44,893 nt of DNA, taken from Bradyrhizobium uaiense (GTDB taxonomy: Bacteria; Pseudomonadota; Alphaproteobacteria; Rhizobiales; Xanthobacteraceae). Below the pieces are notes generated by a model. That model did no database searches. It was not told the DNA's origin and saw only the letters and a program-made list of their open reading frames with translations. The stretch is taken from positions 1 through 44,893 of the forward strand of contig NZ_VKHP01000047.1 in assembly GCF_010811875.1 (NCBI RefSeq). The letters run 5' to 3'. Position numbers and translations under genes: made by a program. Positions 9,847 through 18,186 of this stretch are shown here, one piece after another; positions within the stretch are counted from its first letter, which is position 1, and each line of letters opens with the position of its first letter.

Positions 9847-10584
9847 GTGAATTCGGTTCAGAATCCAGCCTATGTGACGGGCCTCGAGGCGCGCTTTGCC
9901 GCCGCCGCGCGGCACAGCCGCATGGTGCGGATCCTGCGCGTCGCGGTACCTGCGATGGTCGGGCTGGCGATGGCCTCGATCGTCTTCGTCTCGGTCTATA
10001 ATCCATTCCGCGAATTGATCCCCAAGCTGCCGGTCGAGATGGACAACCTCGTGGTGTCAGGCACCAAGATCACGATGGAATCGCCGCACATCGCCGGCTT
10101 CTCCACCGACGGGCGGCCCTATGAAATGTGGGCCAAGGCCGCGATCCAGGACATCACCGATCCCGACCATGTCGAGCTGAAGACGATCCGCGCCAAGGTG
10201 GCGCAGCAGGATCAGTCGACAGTGACGATGGATGCACGGACCGGCTTCTTCGACAACAAGAAGCAGCTGCTCGACCTGCGCCAGGATATCTTCCTGCAGT
10301 CGTCGACGGGCTATGAGGCGAAGCTGACGCAGGCCCTCGTCGACATCAACAAGGGCAACGTGTCGTCGGACGAGCATGTCGACGTCAAGCTGCTCCAGGG
10401 TACGCTGACATCAGACAGGCTCAGGATCTACAACAGCGGCGAGCTCGTGCGCTTCGAAGGCAACGTCGTGATGAATCTCGACAAGCTCGGCGACAACGAT
10501 GCGAACCCGCCGGCCGAGCCCGCATCACCGCCACCTCCTCCTCCGGCGCCGCCGAAGGCGCGCAAGTCCGCCAACACGAAATGA
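9847..10584 (+). CDS. lptC: LPS export protein LptC
   Basis: Bitopic inner-membrane component of the Lpt bridge that passes lipopolysaccharide from LptBFG to LptA. A basic N-terminal tail is followed by one membrane helix at about residues 34-57 (AVPAMVGLAMASIVFVSVY). The periplasmic LptC/OstA-like jellyroll follows (DNLVVSGTKITMESP, GRPYEMWAKAA, ARTGFFDNKKQLL), and a proline-rich C-terminal tail ends the protein. The GTG start is supported by GGAG five to six bases upstream. The stop overlaps the lptA start in an ATGA, so the two genes are translationally coupled. Confidence 0.92.
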   Translation: MNSVQNPAYVTGLEARFAAAARHSRMVRILRVAVPAMVGLAMASIVFVSVYNPFRELIPKLPVEMDNLVVSGTKITMESPHIAGFSTDGRPYEMWAKAAIQDITDPDHVELKTIRAKVAQQDQSTVTMDARTGFFDNKKQLLDLRQDIFLQSSTGYEAKLTQALVDINKGNVSSDEHVDVKLLQGTLTSDRLRIYNSGELVRFEGNVVMNLDKLGDNDANPPAEPASPPPPPPAPPKARKSANTK

Positions 10585-11318
10585 TTTTGATGATGAGACG
10601 TTTTCCGCACGGCACGGCAATTGCGGTCTTTCTGCTCGCGCTGTTCGCGGCGAGTGCCGCGTCCGCGCAGGGCTCGATGAGCGGCGTTCCCAACGCCATG
10701 CAGGGCTTTTCGCAGAACCGCGATCAGCCGATTCAGATAGAGGCCGCCTCGCTCGAAATGCGCGACAAGAAGAAGGAGGCGACCTTCGCCGGCAATGTGA
10801 AGGTCGTGCAGGGCGACACCACCATGACGTCGAAAACACTGGTCGTGTTCTACGAGGATAAGTCGACCCAGACGCCGGCGCCCGCCCCGAGCGGCACCAA
10901 GGCCGCGGCCGCCAAGGGCGCGCCGATGCAATCGGCGACGCCCGGCCCCGGCGGCGCGTCGTCGATCAAGCGACTCGAGGCGAAGGGCAACGTCGTCGTG
11001 ACCCAGAAAGACCAGGTCGTCACCGGCGAGACCGCGATCTTCGACACCAAGACCAATTTGATCACCATGATCGGTGGCGGCGGCGGACAGGTGGTGCTGA
11101 CCCAGTGCCAGAACGTGTTGCGCGGCGACCGCCTGCTGGTCGACATGACCACCGGCGTCTCGCGGGTCGAATCCGACAACGGCAAGGTGCAGGGCCTGTT
11201 CATCCAGTCGCAGGGCGGACAGACCGGCAAGGGTGGCTGCGGAACGCCAGCCGCCCCGGGCACAGCCCCAGCGGCCCCGTCACCGCTTCAACTGCTTCCG
11301 GGCAGCAAGTCGAAATAA
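10581..11318 (+). CDS. lptA: LPS transport periplasmic protein LptA
   Basis: Periplasmic OstA-domain protein that forms the bridge between LptC and the outer-membrane LptD. A clean signal peptide ends at ASAAS-AQG near residue 29. The OstA domain starts at NRDQPIQIEAASLEMRDKKK and contains the repeated strand pattern (EATFAGNVKVVQGDTTMTS, LEAKGNVVVTQKDQVVTGE). An Ala/Pro-rich insert at roughly residues 95-130 and a Gly/Pro-rich C-terminus lengthen it compared with E. coli LptA (about 185 residues). It is coupled to lptC by an ATGA overlap. Confidence 0.92.
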   Translation: MILMMRRFPHGTAIAVFLLALFAASAASAQGSMSGVPNAMQGFSQNRDQPIQIEAASLEMRDKKKEATFAGNVKVVQGDTTMTSKTLVVFYEDKSTQTPAPAPSGTKAAAAKGAPMQSATPGPGGASSIKRLEAKGNVVVTQKDQVVTGETAIFDTKTNLITMIGGGGGQVVLTQCQNVLRGDRLLVDMTTGVSRVESDNGKVQGLFIQSQGGQTGKGGCGTPAAPGTAPAAPSPLQLLPGSKSK

Positions 11319-11341
11319 CGACCGCTGCTGCGAGGAAGGCC

Positions 11342-11521
11342 ATGTTGACGCTTCCGTCGCGCACCGCAGTTCTCGCCATCCTCGCTGCGACGACGCTCGA
11401 CCATGCGCATGGACAGGGTAGCGCGTCAGTGCCCAACAATGCCATGCAGGGCTTCGCGCAGAATCGCGACCAGCCGGTAAGCCCCCCGTCGGCTTCCGCC
11501 AGGCCATCAAAAGCAAGATAA
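11342..11521 (+). pseudogene. Truncated second copy of the LptA N-terminus
   Basis: A 59-residue frame right after lptA. It has its own signal peptide (MLTLPSRTAVLAILAATT, then DHAHGQG) and then VPNNAMQGFAQNRDQPV. This is a near copy of VPNAMQGFSQNRDQPI in the full LptA, also matched at DNA level. Similarity stops there, and a short unrelated tail (SPPSASARPSKAR) leads to TAA. A GAGGAAGG ribosome site sits just before the ATG, so it can probably still be translated. It looks like the remnant of a tandem lptA duplication. A working microprotein cannot be excluded, but almost the whole OstA fold is missing. Confidence 0.7.
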
Positions 11522-11841
11522 ATCAATACATTAGATAATATTTTGCGGGCGCGAGGTTGAAGCGCGCGGGGCGAGACTGTATCTACTGCTGCGGCCCGGC
11601 CGAACGATGCGCCTTGAGGGGGAGTGATGTCGGCCGGAGGGGCATCCATTCATTCAAGGCGCGGGAGATCGCGCTTTGCCGTGTTGTTTGAGCATGATCT
11701 CCGCCGCAAACGCGTCCGCTTTTGTTGCGAAGGAAGGCCGGTGTTCAGTTTTCCGGCTCATGCTTGCGCCTTCGCATGCGAATCGATTGGTCCGCAGGCA
11801 AAAGTCGCGGGATCCGTGTGAAAGGCTGAAGCGAAGCGGGG
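11522..11841. other. Intergenic region before lptB
   Basis: No gene seen. An unusually AT-rich patch near 11519-11544 (contains TTAGATAATATTTT) follows the lptA remnant and could be part of a promoter for lptB-rpoN, but no matching -35 is clear. The rest is largely a dispersed repeat at 11690-11764. Confidence 0.45.
11690..11764. repeat. Dispersed palindrome-ended repeat (AGCATGA...TCATGCT)
   Basis: About 75 bases bounded by AGCATGA and its reverse complement TCATGCT, with an inner CGGTGTTCAGTTTTCCGG. A shorter relative with the same ends and inner CCGGAAAAGTG lies at 26025-26071 in the opposite orientation. I recognise this as a common intergenic repeat of Bradyrhizobium-type genomes. Confidence 0.65.
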
Positions 11842-12828
11842 ATGGTGGATTTTCTCGGCATGTTCCGGCGGCGCCCTGCAAAACGCAGTTCCGGATTTGC
11901 GCGCTCGCATGACGACATCACGGCGCTCGACGACCAGTTCGGCGAGATGCTGACGTCTCCGGTGCGCGATGCGCCGCCGATGGCGCGCGCCGCCCCGGTC
12001 CCCGGCGTCGAGCTGCCGCGGTCCCAGCCGGCTGCCGCGTCCGCTCCAGCGCGTGCGAGGCCCGCCCGTAACAACGCCGCTGCTGCGCCGCAGCTCATCA
12101 AGCGGCCGGGTTATCTCGCCGTGCACAGCGTGGAAAAGAGCTTTGGCAGCCGCCAGGTCGTGCGTGGCGTCAGCATTTATGTTCGCCGCGGCGAGGCGGT
12201 CGGCCTGCTCGGGCCCAACGGCGCCGGCAAGACCACCGTGTTCTACATGATCACCGGCCTGATCAAGGCCGATCGCGGCGCGATCGAGCTCGATGGCCAC
12301 GACGTCACCAAGCTGCCGATGTATCAGCGCGCACGCCTCGGCATCGGCTATCTGCCGCAGGAAGCCTCGATCTTCCGCGGCCTGACGGTCGAGCAGAACA
12401 TCCGCGCCGTGCTCGAGGTCGTCGAGCCCTCGAAGAAGAAGCGCGAGCACGAGCTGGATTCGCTGCTCGACGAATTCAACATCACGCGGCTGCGCAAGAG
12501 CCCGTCGATCGCGCTGTCCGGCGGCGAGCGCCGCCGCGTCGAAATCGCGCGCGCGTTGGCGACGCGGCCCAATTACATGCTGCTCGACGAACCGTTCGCC
12601 GGCATCGACCCGATCGCGGTCGGTGACATTCAGGACCTCGTCCGCCACCTCACCAACCGCGGCATCGGCGTGCTCATCACCGACCACAATGTCCGCGAGA
12701 CGCTCGGCCTGACCGACCGTGCCTACATCGTCTATGCCGGTGAGATCTTGACTGAGGGCAGCCCGGAAGAGATCGTTAACGATCCGGATGTACGCAGGCT
12801 TTACCTTGGCGAGGAATTCCGCCTCTAG
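11842..12828 (+). CDS. lptB: LPS export ABC transporter ATP-binding protein LptB
   Basis: Cytoplasmic ATPase that drives LPS extraction with LptF/LptG, which are not in this window. The ABC domain begins near residue 91. It has Walker [10 protein letters not shown] (124-132), a Q-loop at Q173, signature LSGGE (225-229), Walker B YMLLDE (245-250) and the switch histidine H282 in TDHNVRE. The first ~90 residues are an extra low-complexity Ala/Pro/Arg-rich region absent from E. coli LptB (about 241 residues). A start further in is possible, but this long form is plausible for rhizobia. rpoN follows closely, an old conserved pairing. Confidence 0.93.
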   Translation: MVDFLGMFRRRPAKRSSGFARSHDDITALDDQFGEMLTSPVRDAPPMARAAPVPGVELPRSQPAAASAPARARPARNNAAAAPQLIKRPGYLAVHSVEKSFGSRQVVRGVSIYVRRGEAVGLLGPNGAGKTTVFYMITGLIKADRGAIELDGHDVTKLPMYQRARLGIGYLPQEASIFRGLTVEQNIRAVLEVVEPSKKKREHELDSLLDEFNITRLRKSPSIALSGGERRRVEIARALATRPNYMLLDEPFAGIDPIAVGDIQDLVRHLTNRGIGVLITDHNVRETLGLTDRAYIVYAGEILTEGSPEEIVNDPDVRRLYLGEEFRL

Positions 12829-12917
12829 CCCAAAAATTGCATCCGTCAAGCCGTGTACAAGCTTCACGGACTAAGATAAGCAAGAATCGAGCCAACTTTC
12901 AGGTCGATCTTGCCTCC

Positions 12918-14573
12918 ATGGCGCTGACGCAAAGACTAGAGTTCCGCCAGTCGCAGTCGCTGGTGATGACGCCGCAGCTGATGCAGGCGATCAAGCTGCT
13001 GCAACTGTCGAACCTTGATCTGTCGACCTTTGTCGAGGAAGAGCTGGAGCGCAACCCGCTGCTCGAGCGGGCCGCCGACGGGCCGGAGCCGCCGGTGGCG
13101 GGCGAGCCGGCCATGGAGCGGTCGGACTACGGCGATTCCGACGGTTCCAACAATTATGGTGACGACGGCGACGCATCCGACATGGCCGCCGGTTCGGGCG
13201 GCGAGGCCGCCTTCGAGCCCGGCCAGGAGGAGTGGCTGAACCGCGACCTCGGCACCCGCGCCGAGATCGAGCAGACGCTCGATACCGGTCTCGACAATGT
13301 GTTCTCCGAGGAGCCGGCGGAAGCGGCCGCACGTGCCGCGCAGGACGCGCCACCGTCGGTCTATACCGAATGGGGTGGCGGCGCCTCCAGCGACGACGAA
13401 TACAATCTCGAAGCCTTCGTGGCCGCCGAGCTGACGCTCGCCGACCACCTCGCCGAACAGCTCGCGGTGGCGTTCTCGGCGCCGGCGCAGCGCATGATCG
13501 GGCAGTATCTGATCGATCTCGTCGACGACGCCGGCTACCTGCCGGCCGATCTCGGCCAGGCCGCCGAGCGGCTTGGCGCATCGCAGCAAGCGGTCGACGA
13601 GGTCGTCGCGGTGCTGCAGAAATTCGATCCGCCGGGCGTCTGCGCGCGAAACCTGAGCGAGTGCCTGGCGATCCAGCTGCGCGAGCTCGATCGTTACGAT
13701 CCGGCGATGCAGGCGCTGGTCGAGCATCTCGACCTGCTCGCCAAACGCGACATCGCAGGCCTGCGGAAGCTCTGCGGCGTCGACGATGAAGACATCACCG
13801 ACATGATCGCGGAGATCCGCCGGCTCGATCCGAAGCCCGGCCTGAAGTTCGGCGCCTCGCGGACGCAAACCATGGTGCCTGACGTCTATGTGCGTCCAGG
13901 CCCCGACGGCGGCTGGCATGTCGAGCTCAACAGCGACACTCTGCCACGCGTCCTGGTCAACCAGACCTATTACTCTGAGCTGTCGAAAACGATCCGCAAG
14001 GACGGTGACAAGTCGTACTTCACCGACTGCCTGCAGAACGCGACCTGGCTGGTGCGCGCGCTCGATCAGCGCGCCCGCACCATCCTGAAGGTCGCAACTG
14101 AAATCGTTCGCCAGCAGGATGGTTTCTTCACCTATGGCGTCGCGCATTTGAGGCCGCTCAATCTCAAGGCGGTGGCGGATGCGATCCAGATGCATGAATC
14201 GACGGTGTCGCGCGTCACCGCGAACAAATACATGGCGACCAATCGCGGCAGTTTTGAATTGAAGTATTTTTTCACTGCGTCGATCGCGTCCGCCGACGGC
14301 GGCGAGGCGCATTCGGCCGAGGCGGTGCGACACCATATCAAGCAACTGATCGACGGCGAGGCGCCGTCGGCGATCCTGTCCGACGACACGATCGTGGAAC
14401 GTTTGCGCGCTTCGGGCATTGATATCGCCCGCCGCACCGTCGCGAAGTACCGCGAGGCGATGCGGATACCATCCTCGGTGCAGCGTCGCCGTGACAAACA
14501 GAGCATGCTCGGTAATGCCCTTTCGGCCCCAGCCTCCTCGTCCGACCGGTCGCGCGATACAGCCTCCGTTTAG
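12918..14573 (+). CDS. rpoN: RNA polymerase sigma-54 factor
   Basis: Sigma-54, which directs RNA polymerase to -24/-12 promoters of nitrogen, fixation and related genes with AAA+ activators. Region I is glutamine- and leucine-rich (LTQRLEFRQSQSLVMTPQLM, QAIKLLQLSNLDL). An acidic region II (residues of about 60-160) and the core-binding region follow. The DNA-binding part has the diagnostic RpoN box ARRTVAKYRE at 504-513. I start at ATG 12918, where the conserved MALTQRLEF begins; an upstream in-frame ATG at 12837 would add 27 non-conserved residues. At 551 residues it is of normal rhizobial length. Bradyrhizobia can carry two rpoN copies, and the lptB linkage alone does not say which one this is. 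Confidence 0.95.
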   Translation: MALTQRLEFRQSQSLVMTPQLMQAIKLLQLSNLDLSTFVEEELERNPLLERAADGPEPPVAGEPAMERSDYGDSDGSNNYGDDGDASDMAAGSGGEAAFEPGQEEWLNRDLGTRAEIEQTLDTGLDNVFSEEPAEAAARAAQDAPPSVYTEWGGGASSDDEYNLEAFVAAELTLADHLAEQLAVAFSAPAQRMIGQYLIDLVDDAGYLPADLGQAAERLGASQQAVDEVVAVLQKFDPPGVCARNLSECLAIQLRELDRYDPAMQALVEHLDLLAKRDIAGLRKLCGVDDEDITDMIAEIRRLDPKPGLKFGASRTQTMVPDVYVRPGPDGGWHVELNSDTLPRVLVNQTYYSELSKTIRKDGDKSYFTDCLQNATWLVRALDQRARTILKVATEIVRQQDGFFTYGVAHLRPLNLKAVADAIQMHESTVSRVTANKYMATNRGSFELKYFFTASIASADGGEAHSAEAVRHHIKQLIDGEAPSAILSDDTIVERLRASGIDIARRTVAKYREAMRIPSSVQRRRDKQSMLGNALSAPASSSDRSRDTASV

Positions 14574-14757
14574 GTTACTTCTTGAGCGGGACCCCGTTCG
14601 AGTACGGGCGGGTTCATGCGCTCGTTGCGTTCGCGTCAAATCGGGATAGTCTCAATCTTCCTGGCGATGCGTCGTCCAGCAAGGGAGGTGACCGGAAGCC
14701 CAGCAAACATCATGCTCCTGCAAGAGTGATCGAGGCATCCAGCAATCGAGGCATCAA

Positions 14758-15357
14758 ATGACCCTTCGAATCTCGGGAAAGAGCATCAGCATCGGCGAGG
14801 CGCTTCGCGCGCGCGTCAGCGAGCGCACCGACGAGGTCCTACGAAAGTATTTTGATGGCAACTATTCCGGTCACATCACGCTGAGCAAGGATGGCTTCGG
14901 CTTCCGAACCGACTGCGCGCTGCATCTGGATTCCGGCATCACGCTGGAAGCCGAATCCAACGCCGCCGACGCCTATGCCAGCGCGGATGTCGCGCTGCTG
15001 ATGATCGAGAAGCGCCTGCGCCGCTACAAGAGCCGGCTCAAGGACCGCTCTGCCCGCAAGACGTATGCTGCGACTGCGGCGCTCGCCGAACTGAACGGCG
15101 CCGGGCTCGATGCGCCGAGCTACGTCATCGAGGCGCCCGAGAACGAGGACGAGGTCACCGAATACAGCCCGGTGATCATTGCCGAGGCAACCACCGCGCT
15201 GAAACGGCTGTCGGTCAGCGAAGCCGTGATGGAGCTCGATCTGACCGGCGCCTCCTGCCTGGTGTTCCAGCATGGCGGCAGTGGCCGGTTGAACATCATA
15301 TACCGCCGTACGGACGGCAATGTCGGCTGGGTCGATCCGCCCGCGGTCAGCCCCTGA
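14758..15357 (+). CDS. hpf: Ribosome hibernation-promoting factor, long form
   Basis: Sigma-54 modulation/RaiA family protein of 199 residues. The N-terminal S30AE domain (about 1-105, TLRISGKSISIGEALRARV) binds the small ribosomal subunit. The C-terminal domain (about 130-195, ending FQHGGSGRLNIIYRRTDGNVGW) drives formation of 100S ribosome dimers. The length matches long HPF. Two direct copies of ATCGAGGCATC at 14729-14739 and 14745-14755 place two GAGG motifs before the ATG; the nearer has normal ribosome-site spacing. The location between rpoN and ptsN is conserved in proteobacteria. Confidence 0.93.
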   Translation: MTLRISGKSISIGEALRARVSERTDEVLRKYFDGNYSGHITLSKDGFGFRTDCALHLDSGITLEAESNAADAYASADVALLMIEKRLRRYKSRLKDRSARKTYAATAALAELNGAGLDAPSYVIEAPENEDEVTEYSPVIIAEATTALKRLSVSEAVMELDLTGASCLVFQHGGSGRLNIIYRRTDGNVGWVDPPAVSP

Positions 15358-15588
15358 GGATATATGGCAGATGGCATTGACGTCCGAAGCCAGCCCTGCT
15401 TATGGTCCGCCGCCTCCAGGAATAAGGGGGACGGAACAGGGTTCGCAGCTGTTGGCACCGCCGATACGTTGGAGTAGAAGCCCTGCCAACCGGACCCGGG
15501 CTAAGCCCGCATCCCACCTCATCTTCTTGACGCCGCCGCTGTAAAGCCTATTTCGCAACCTGACGGTCATTCACCTCGGAACGTCCCA

Positions 15589-16050
15589 ATGCCGATTACC
15601 GATCTGGTCGCACCCGAGGCGATACTCCCGGCTTTGAAAGTCATCAGCAAGAAGCAGGCGCTGCAGGAACTCGCCGCGCGCGCTTCGGCTCTAACCGGGC
15701 AGAACGAACGCGCCATCTTTGAGGTGCTGCTGCAGCGCGAGAAGCTCGGCACCACGGCGGTCGGCTATGGCGTCGCCATTCCGCACGGCAAGCTGCCCAA
15801 ACTGGAAAAGCTGTTCGGCTTCTTCGCCCGCCTCGAGCGCCCGATCGATTTCGAGGCGATGGATGGCCAGCCGGTCGATCTGATCTTCCTGCTGCTGGCG
15901 CCCGAAGGCGCCGGCGCCGATCATCTCAAGGCGCTGGCGCGCATCGCCCGGCTGTTGCGCGACCAGGACGTCGCCAAGAAGCTCCGTGCCTCGCGCGACG
16001 CGCAGGCGATCTATTCGGTGCTCGCATTGCCGCCGGCGAGCGCGGCATAA
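15589..16050 (+). CDS. ptsN: PTS IIA-like nitrogen regulatory protein PtsN (EIIA-Ntr)
   Basis: Cytoplasmic phosphoacceptor of the nitrogen PTS (PtsP-NPr-PtsN), involved in potassium, carbon and nitrogen control rather than sugar import. The active-site histidine is H66 in GVAIPHGK. The fold signatures QREKLGTTAVGYG and PVDLIFLLLAPEGAGADHLKAL are present. At 153 residues it is full length. About 230 bases with no gene separate it from hpf, so it probably has its own promoter, though none stood out. Confidence 0.95.
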   Translation: MPITDLVAPEAILPALKVISKKQALQELAARASALTGQNERAIFEVLLQREKLGTTAVGYGVAIPHGKLPKLEKLFGFFARLERPIDFEAMDGQPVDLIFLLLAPEGAGADHLKALARIARLLRDQDVAKKLRASRDAQAIYSVLALPPASAA

Positions 16051-16163
16051 GCATCCGCGTCAGCGAATTCGTTCGCATCCGCGCGCCGTTCATTCGCGCA
16101 ACTGTCATCAAGACATAGCCGACACGCGTCGGCGTACGCCAACGTGTGATCGTTTCAATTCCC

Positions 16164-16248
16164 GTAGCCCGGATGAAGCGAAGCGCAATCCGGGAAGATC
16201 TCACAGCCAGCACGAGTCCCGGATTTCGCTGCGCTCCATCCGGGCTAC
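16164..16248. repeat. REP-type inverted repeat (GTAGCCCGGATG...)
   Basis: Two 32-base arms in inverted orientation. GTAGCCCGGATGAAGCGAAG starts the left arm at 16164, and the right arm ends in CATCCGGGCTAC at 16248, with only a few mismatches between arms. It sits between the convergent ptsN and tetR genes and may act as a bidirectional transcript end. Similar GTAGCCCGGATG elements are widespread in soil proteobacteria. Confidence 0.75.
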
Positions 16249-16271
16249 GAAGCTGCGTATGCCGCAACGCC

Positions 16272-16910
16272 TCAGCAGATCGTCGGCAGCAGGCGGCGGA
16301 CTTCGTCGAGCAGATCCGGAACCGCCTTCTTGTCATCCGCGAGGTGCCTGAGCAGCGCACTCTGGAACAGGCCGTCGAACAGGGCATAGAGCGCGGCCGG
16401 TGACGACGCCGGCCGCTTGTTGCCGAGCTCGGCGTAGCGCGTGGCGATGCGCCAGATCATCGCTTCAAGGCTCTTGTCGATCTCGAGCACGTCCTTGCGA
16501 AACGCCGGCTCAAACATCGCCTGCGAACGCAGATCGTACCAGAGCCGATGCATGCGCGCTTCGTTCTCGAGCGTTGCCGCGAGCTTGGCGAGGAAGCCTT
16601 CGGTCAATTCGTCGCGGCTCTGTGCCGTCGTCACCACCTCGTCATATCGCGTCACGCATTTCGCCTTGTAGTGGCGGACGCAACAGCAGATCAGATCGAG
16701 CTTGTCGCTGAAGTAGTAGTGAAACACGCCGTGCGTGAATGCGGAGTTCTGCGCGATCTCGCGCAGGCTGGTGCGCGCGAAGCCGAGCTCGCCAAGCGTT
16801 TCCAGCGCGGCCTCCGCTAGCTCGATGCGCCGTGCGTTGAACTTCTCGTCGCGCAGCGTCTCGGCCGCTACGGCCACACGCTGGGCCGCTCCTGTCGCTT
16901 GCCGCGCCAT
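16272..16910 (-). CDS. TetR-family transcriptional regulator
   Basis: A 212-residue repressor-like protein. The N-terminal helix-turn-helix occupies about residues 30-80 (RIELAEAALETLGELGFART, SLREIAQNSAFTHGVFHYYF), with the classic F-YYF-K pattern of the family. The C-terminal ligand domain is divergent (YDLRSQAMFEPAFRKDVLEI), so the ligand is unknown. It is transcribed away from the SDR-ligase cluster. The region between holds a duplicated palindrome (17096-17131) that is a good candidate operator. By position it most likely controls that cluster and itself. Confidence 0.88.
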   Translation of the reverse strand: MARQATGAAQRVAVAAETLRDEKFNARRIELAEAALETLGELGFARTSLREIAQNSAFTHGVFHYYFSDKLDLICCCVRHYKAKCVTRYDEVVTTAQSRDELTEGFLAKLAATLENEARMHRLWYDLRSQAMFEPAFRKDVLEIDKSLEAMIWRIATRYAELGNKRPASSPAALYALFDGLFQSALLRHLADDKKAVPDLLDEVRRLLPTIC

Positions 16911-16937
16911 CCGGTGCCCATCCTCTGTCTTTTCCGA

Positions 16938-17040
16938 CTAGAGCCTATTCCGTTTCGATTGAATCGGAACGGGGCTCTAAATTCTTGTTTGACGCGTTTT
17001 CTTCACGCGAACCGGAATCCACTTCGCTTGAAAACGCCTT
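16938..17040. repeat. Dispersed repeat with inner palindrome (AGAGCC...GGCTCT)
   Basis: The left part, 16940-16978, is a near palindrome (AGAGCC, CCGTTTCGATTGAATCGGAA, GGCTCT). The right part reads GACGCGTTTTCTTCACGCGA, then CCACTTCGCTTGAAAACGC. A partial relative (GAAGCGTTTTCGTCAAACGG ... GCTCGAAAACGC) lies at 19361-19408. It is a known style of Bradyrhizobium intergenic element and lies just upstream of tetR. Confidence 0.6.
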
Positions 17041-17095
17041 GAGCAACTATACCGCGGCGACTGCGGTGTGCTCCATCCCTTCACAATCATCCTCT

Positions 17096-17131
17096 TTGAC
17101 ACTTGTCAAATTCAGGCTTGACAAGTGTCAA
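17096..17131. promoter_or_regulatory. Duplicated palindrome, candidate TetR operator
   Basis: TTGACACTTGTCAA (17096-17109) and its exact reverse complement TTGACAAGTGTCAA (17118-17131) are separated by eight bases. Each is itself a near palindrome (TTGACA/TGTCAA arms), and their centres are 22 bases apart, about two helical turns. It lies between tetR (ends at 16910) and the SDR start (17347). Two copies of one dimer site on the same helix face would suit cooperative repressor binding. The rest of 16911-17346 holds the repeat at 16938-17040 and no gene. Confidence 0.65.
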
Positions 17132-17346
17132 GTCCCTGGACGAGGGTTGGGTCAATAATTTGGACAACCGTCAAGACGGCTGACCAATCGACAAAACAGG
17201 AGGAAACGCATCGCCGGGCGCGCCAAAGCTGCGCCCCGCCGATCCCGGCCGCCACCACCAATACGCACAGACCATGAAGGCCGCCGGCCCGTGCTGCCGA
17301 CGGCTGCGGCATCGACCAAATCACCAAGCAAAGGGAGGACTACGTC

Positions 17347-18150
17347 ATGAGTGGGAAGAGCCTTGAAGGCAGGAAAGCCCTGGTCACCGGCGGCGCCCGG
17401 GGGATTGGCGCAGCGATCGCGCAGGCGCTGGCGCGGTCCGGTGCCGCGGTCATGATCGGCGATATTCTCGACGATGCCGGCAAGGCGACCGCCGCCGAGA
17501 TCGCCAAGGCCGGCGTGAAGACCGGATTTGCAAAACTCGACGTCACCGACAACGCGCAATGGGAGCGCGCTGCGGCCGCGACGGTCGAAACCCTCGGCGG
17601 CTTCGATATCCTGATCAACAATGCCGGCATCGAGATCACCTCGCTGGTCGCCGATATCAAGGCCGAGGATGCGCGCCGCATGTGCGACGTCAACATCGTC
17701 GGCACCGTGCTCGGCATGAAGCACGCCTTCCGCGCGATGCGGCCGGGCGGCGCGGCGGGCAAGGGCGGCGCGGTCGTCAACATCGCCTCGGTCGCTGCGA
17801 CGATCGCCTTCCCGAGCATCGCCGTCTACTCCGGCACCAAATCCGCGGTCGATCGCATGACGCGTGTCGGTGCGATGGAAGCCGGCAAGCTCGGCTATGG
17901 CGTGCGAGTCAACTGCATCTATCCCGGCCTGATCCCGACCGACATGGGCCTGCAGCTCGCCAATGACATCGTGAAGATCGGCCTTGCGCCCGACGTCAAT
18001 GCCGCGGTCGGTTCGGTGGTGGAGCAGACGCCGCTCGGCAAGCTCGCCGAGGTCTCCGACATCGCCGACGCCGCGGTGTTCCTGTGCTCGAACAATGCCC
18101 GCTTCATCACCGGCATCGGCCTGCCGGTCGATGGCGGCATGGGCATGTAG
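17347..18150 (+). CDS. SDR-family NAD(P)-dependent oxidoreductase
   Basis: Classical short-chain dehydrogenase of 267 residues, expected to oxidise or reduce a hydroxy/keto group. It has the cofactor motif TGGARGIG (14-21), NNAG (91-94), a catalytic serine near 148 (NIASVA) and the YSGTK pair Y161/K165. An acidic residue after the second strand (GDILDD) favours NAD over NADP. A strong AGGGAGGA ribosome site precedes the ATG. It is the first gene of a set with a saccharopine-dehydrogenase-like protein and an AMP ligase, which suggests catabolism of a carboxylic, lipid or aromatic substrate. The substrate cannot be read from sequence. Confidence 0.9.
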   Translation: MSGKSLEGRKALVTGGARGIGAAIAQALARSGAAVMIGDILDDAGKATAAEIAKAGVKTGFAKLDVTDNAQWERAAAATVETLGGFDILINNAGIEITSLVADIKAEDARRMCDVNIVGTVLGMKHAFRAMRPGGAAGKGGAVVNIASVAATIAFPSIAVYSGTKSAVDRMTRVGAMEAGKLGYGVRVNCIYPGLIPTDMGLQLANDIVKIGLAPDVNAAVGSVVEQTPLGKLAEVSDIADAAVFLCSNNARFITGIGLPVDGGMGM

Positions 18151-18186
18151 CAACAAGGTCGACAATAAGCATTTCGGAGGATCGCA

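Noticed and set aside
14574..14757. Possible sigma-54 (-24/-12) promoter between rpoN and hpf
   Set aside because: The closest string (CTGGCGATGCGTCG) lacks the GC element at the required spacing.
15358..15588. Possible sigma-54 promoter before ptsN (TGGCAGATGGCATTGAC)
   Set aside because: GG is present but no GC lies ten bases further on, so it does not fit the consensus.
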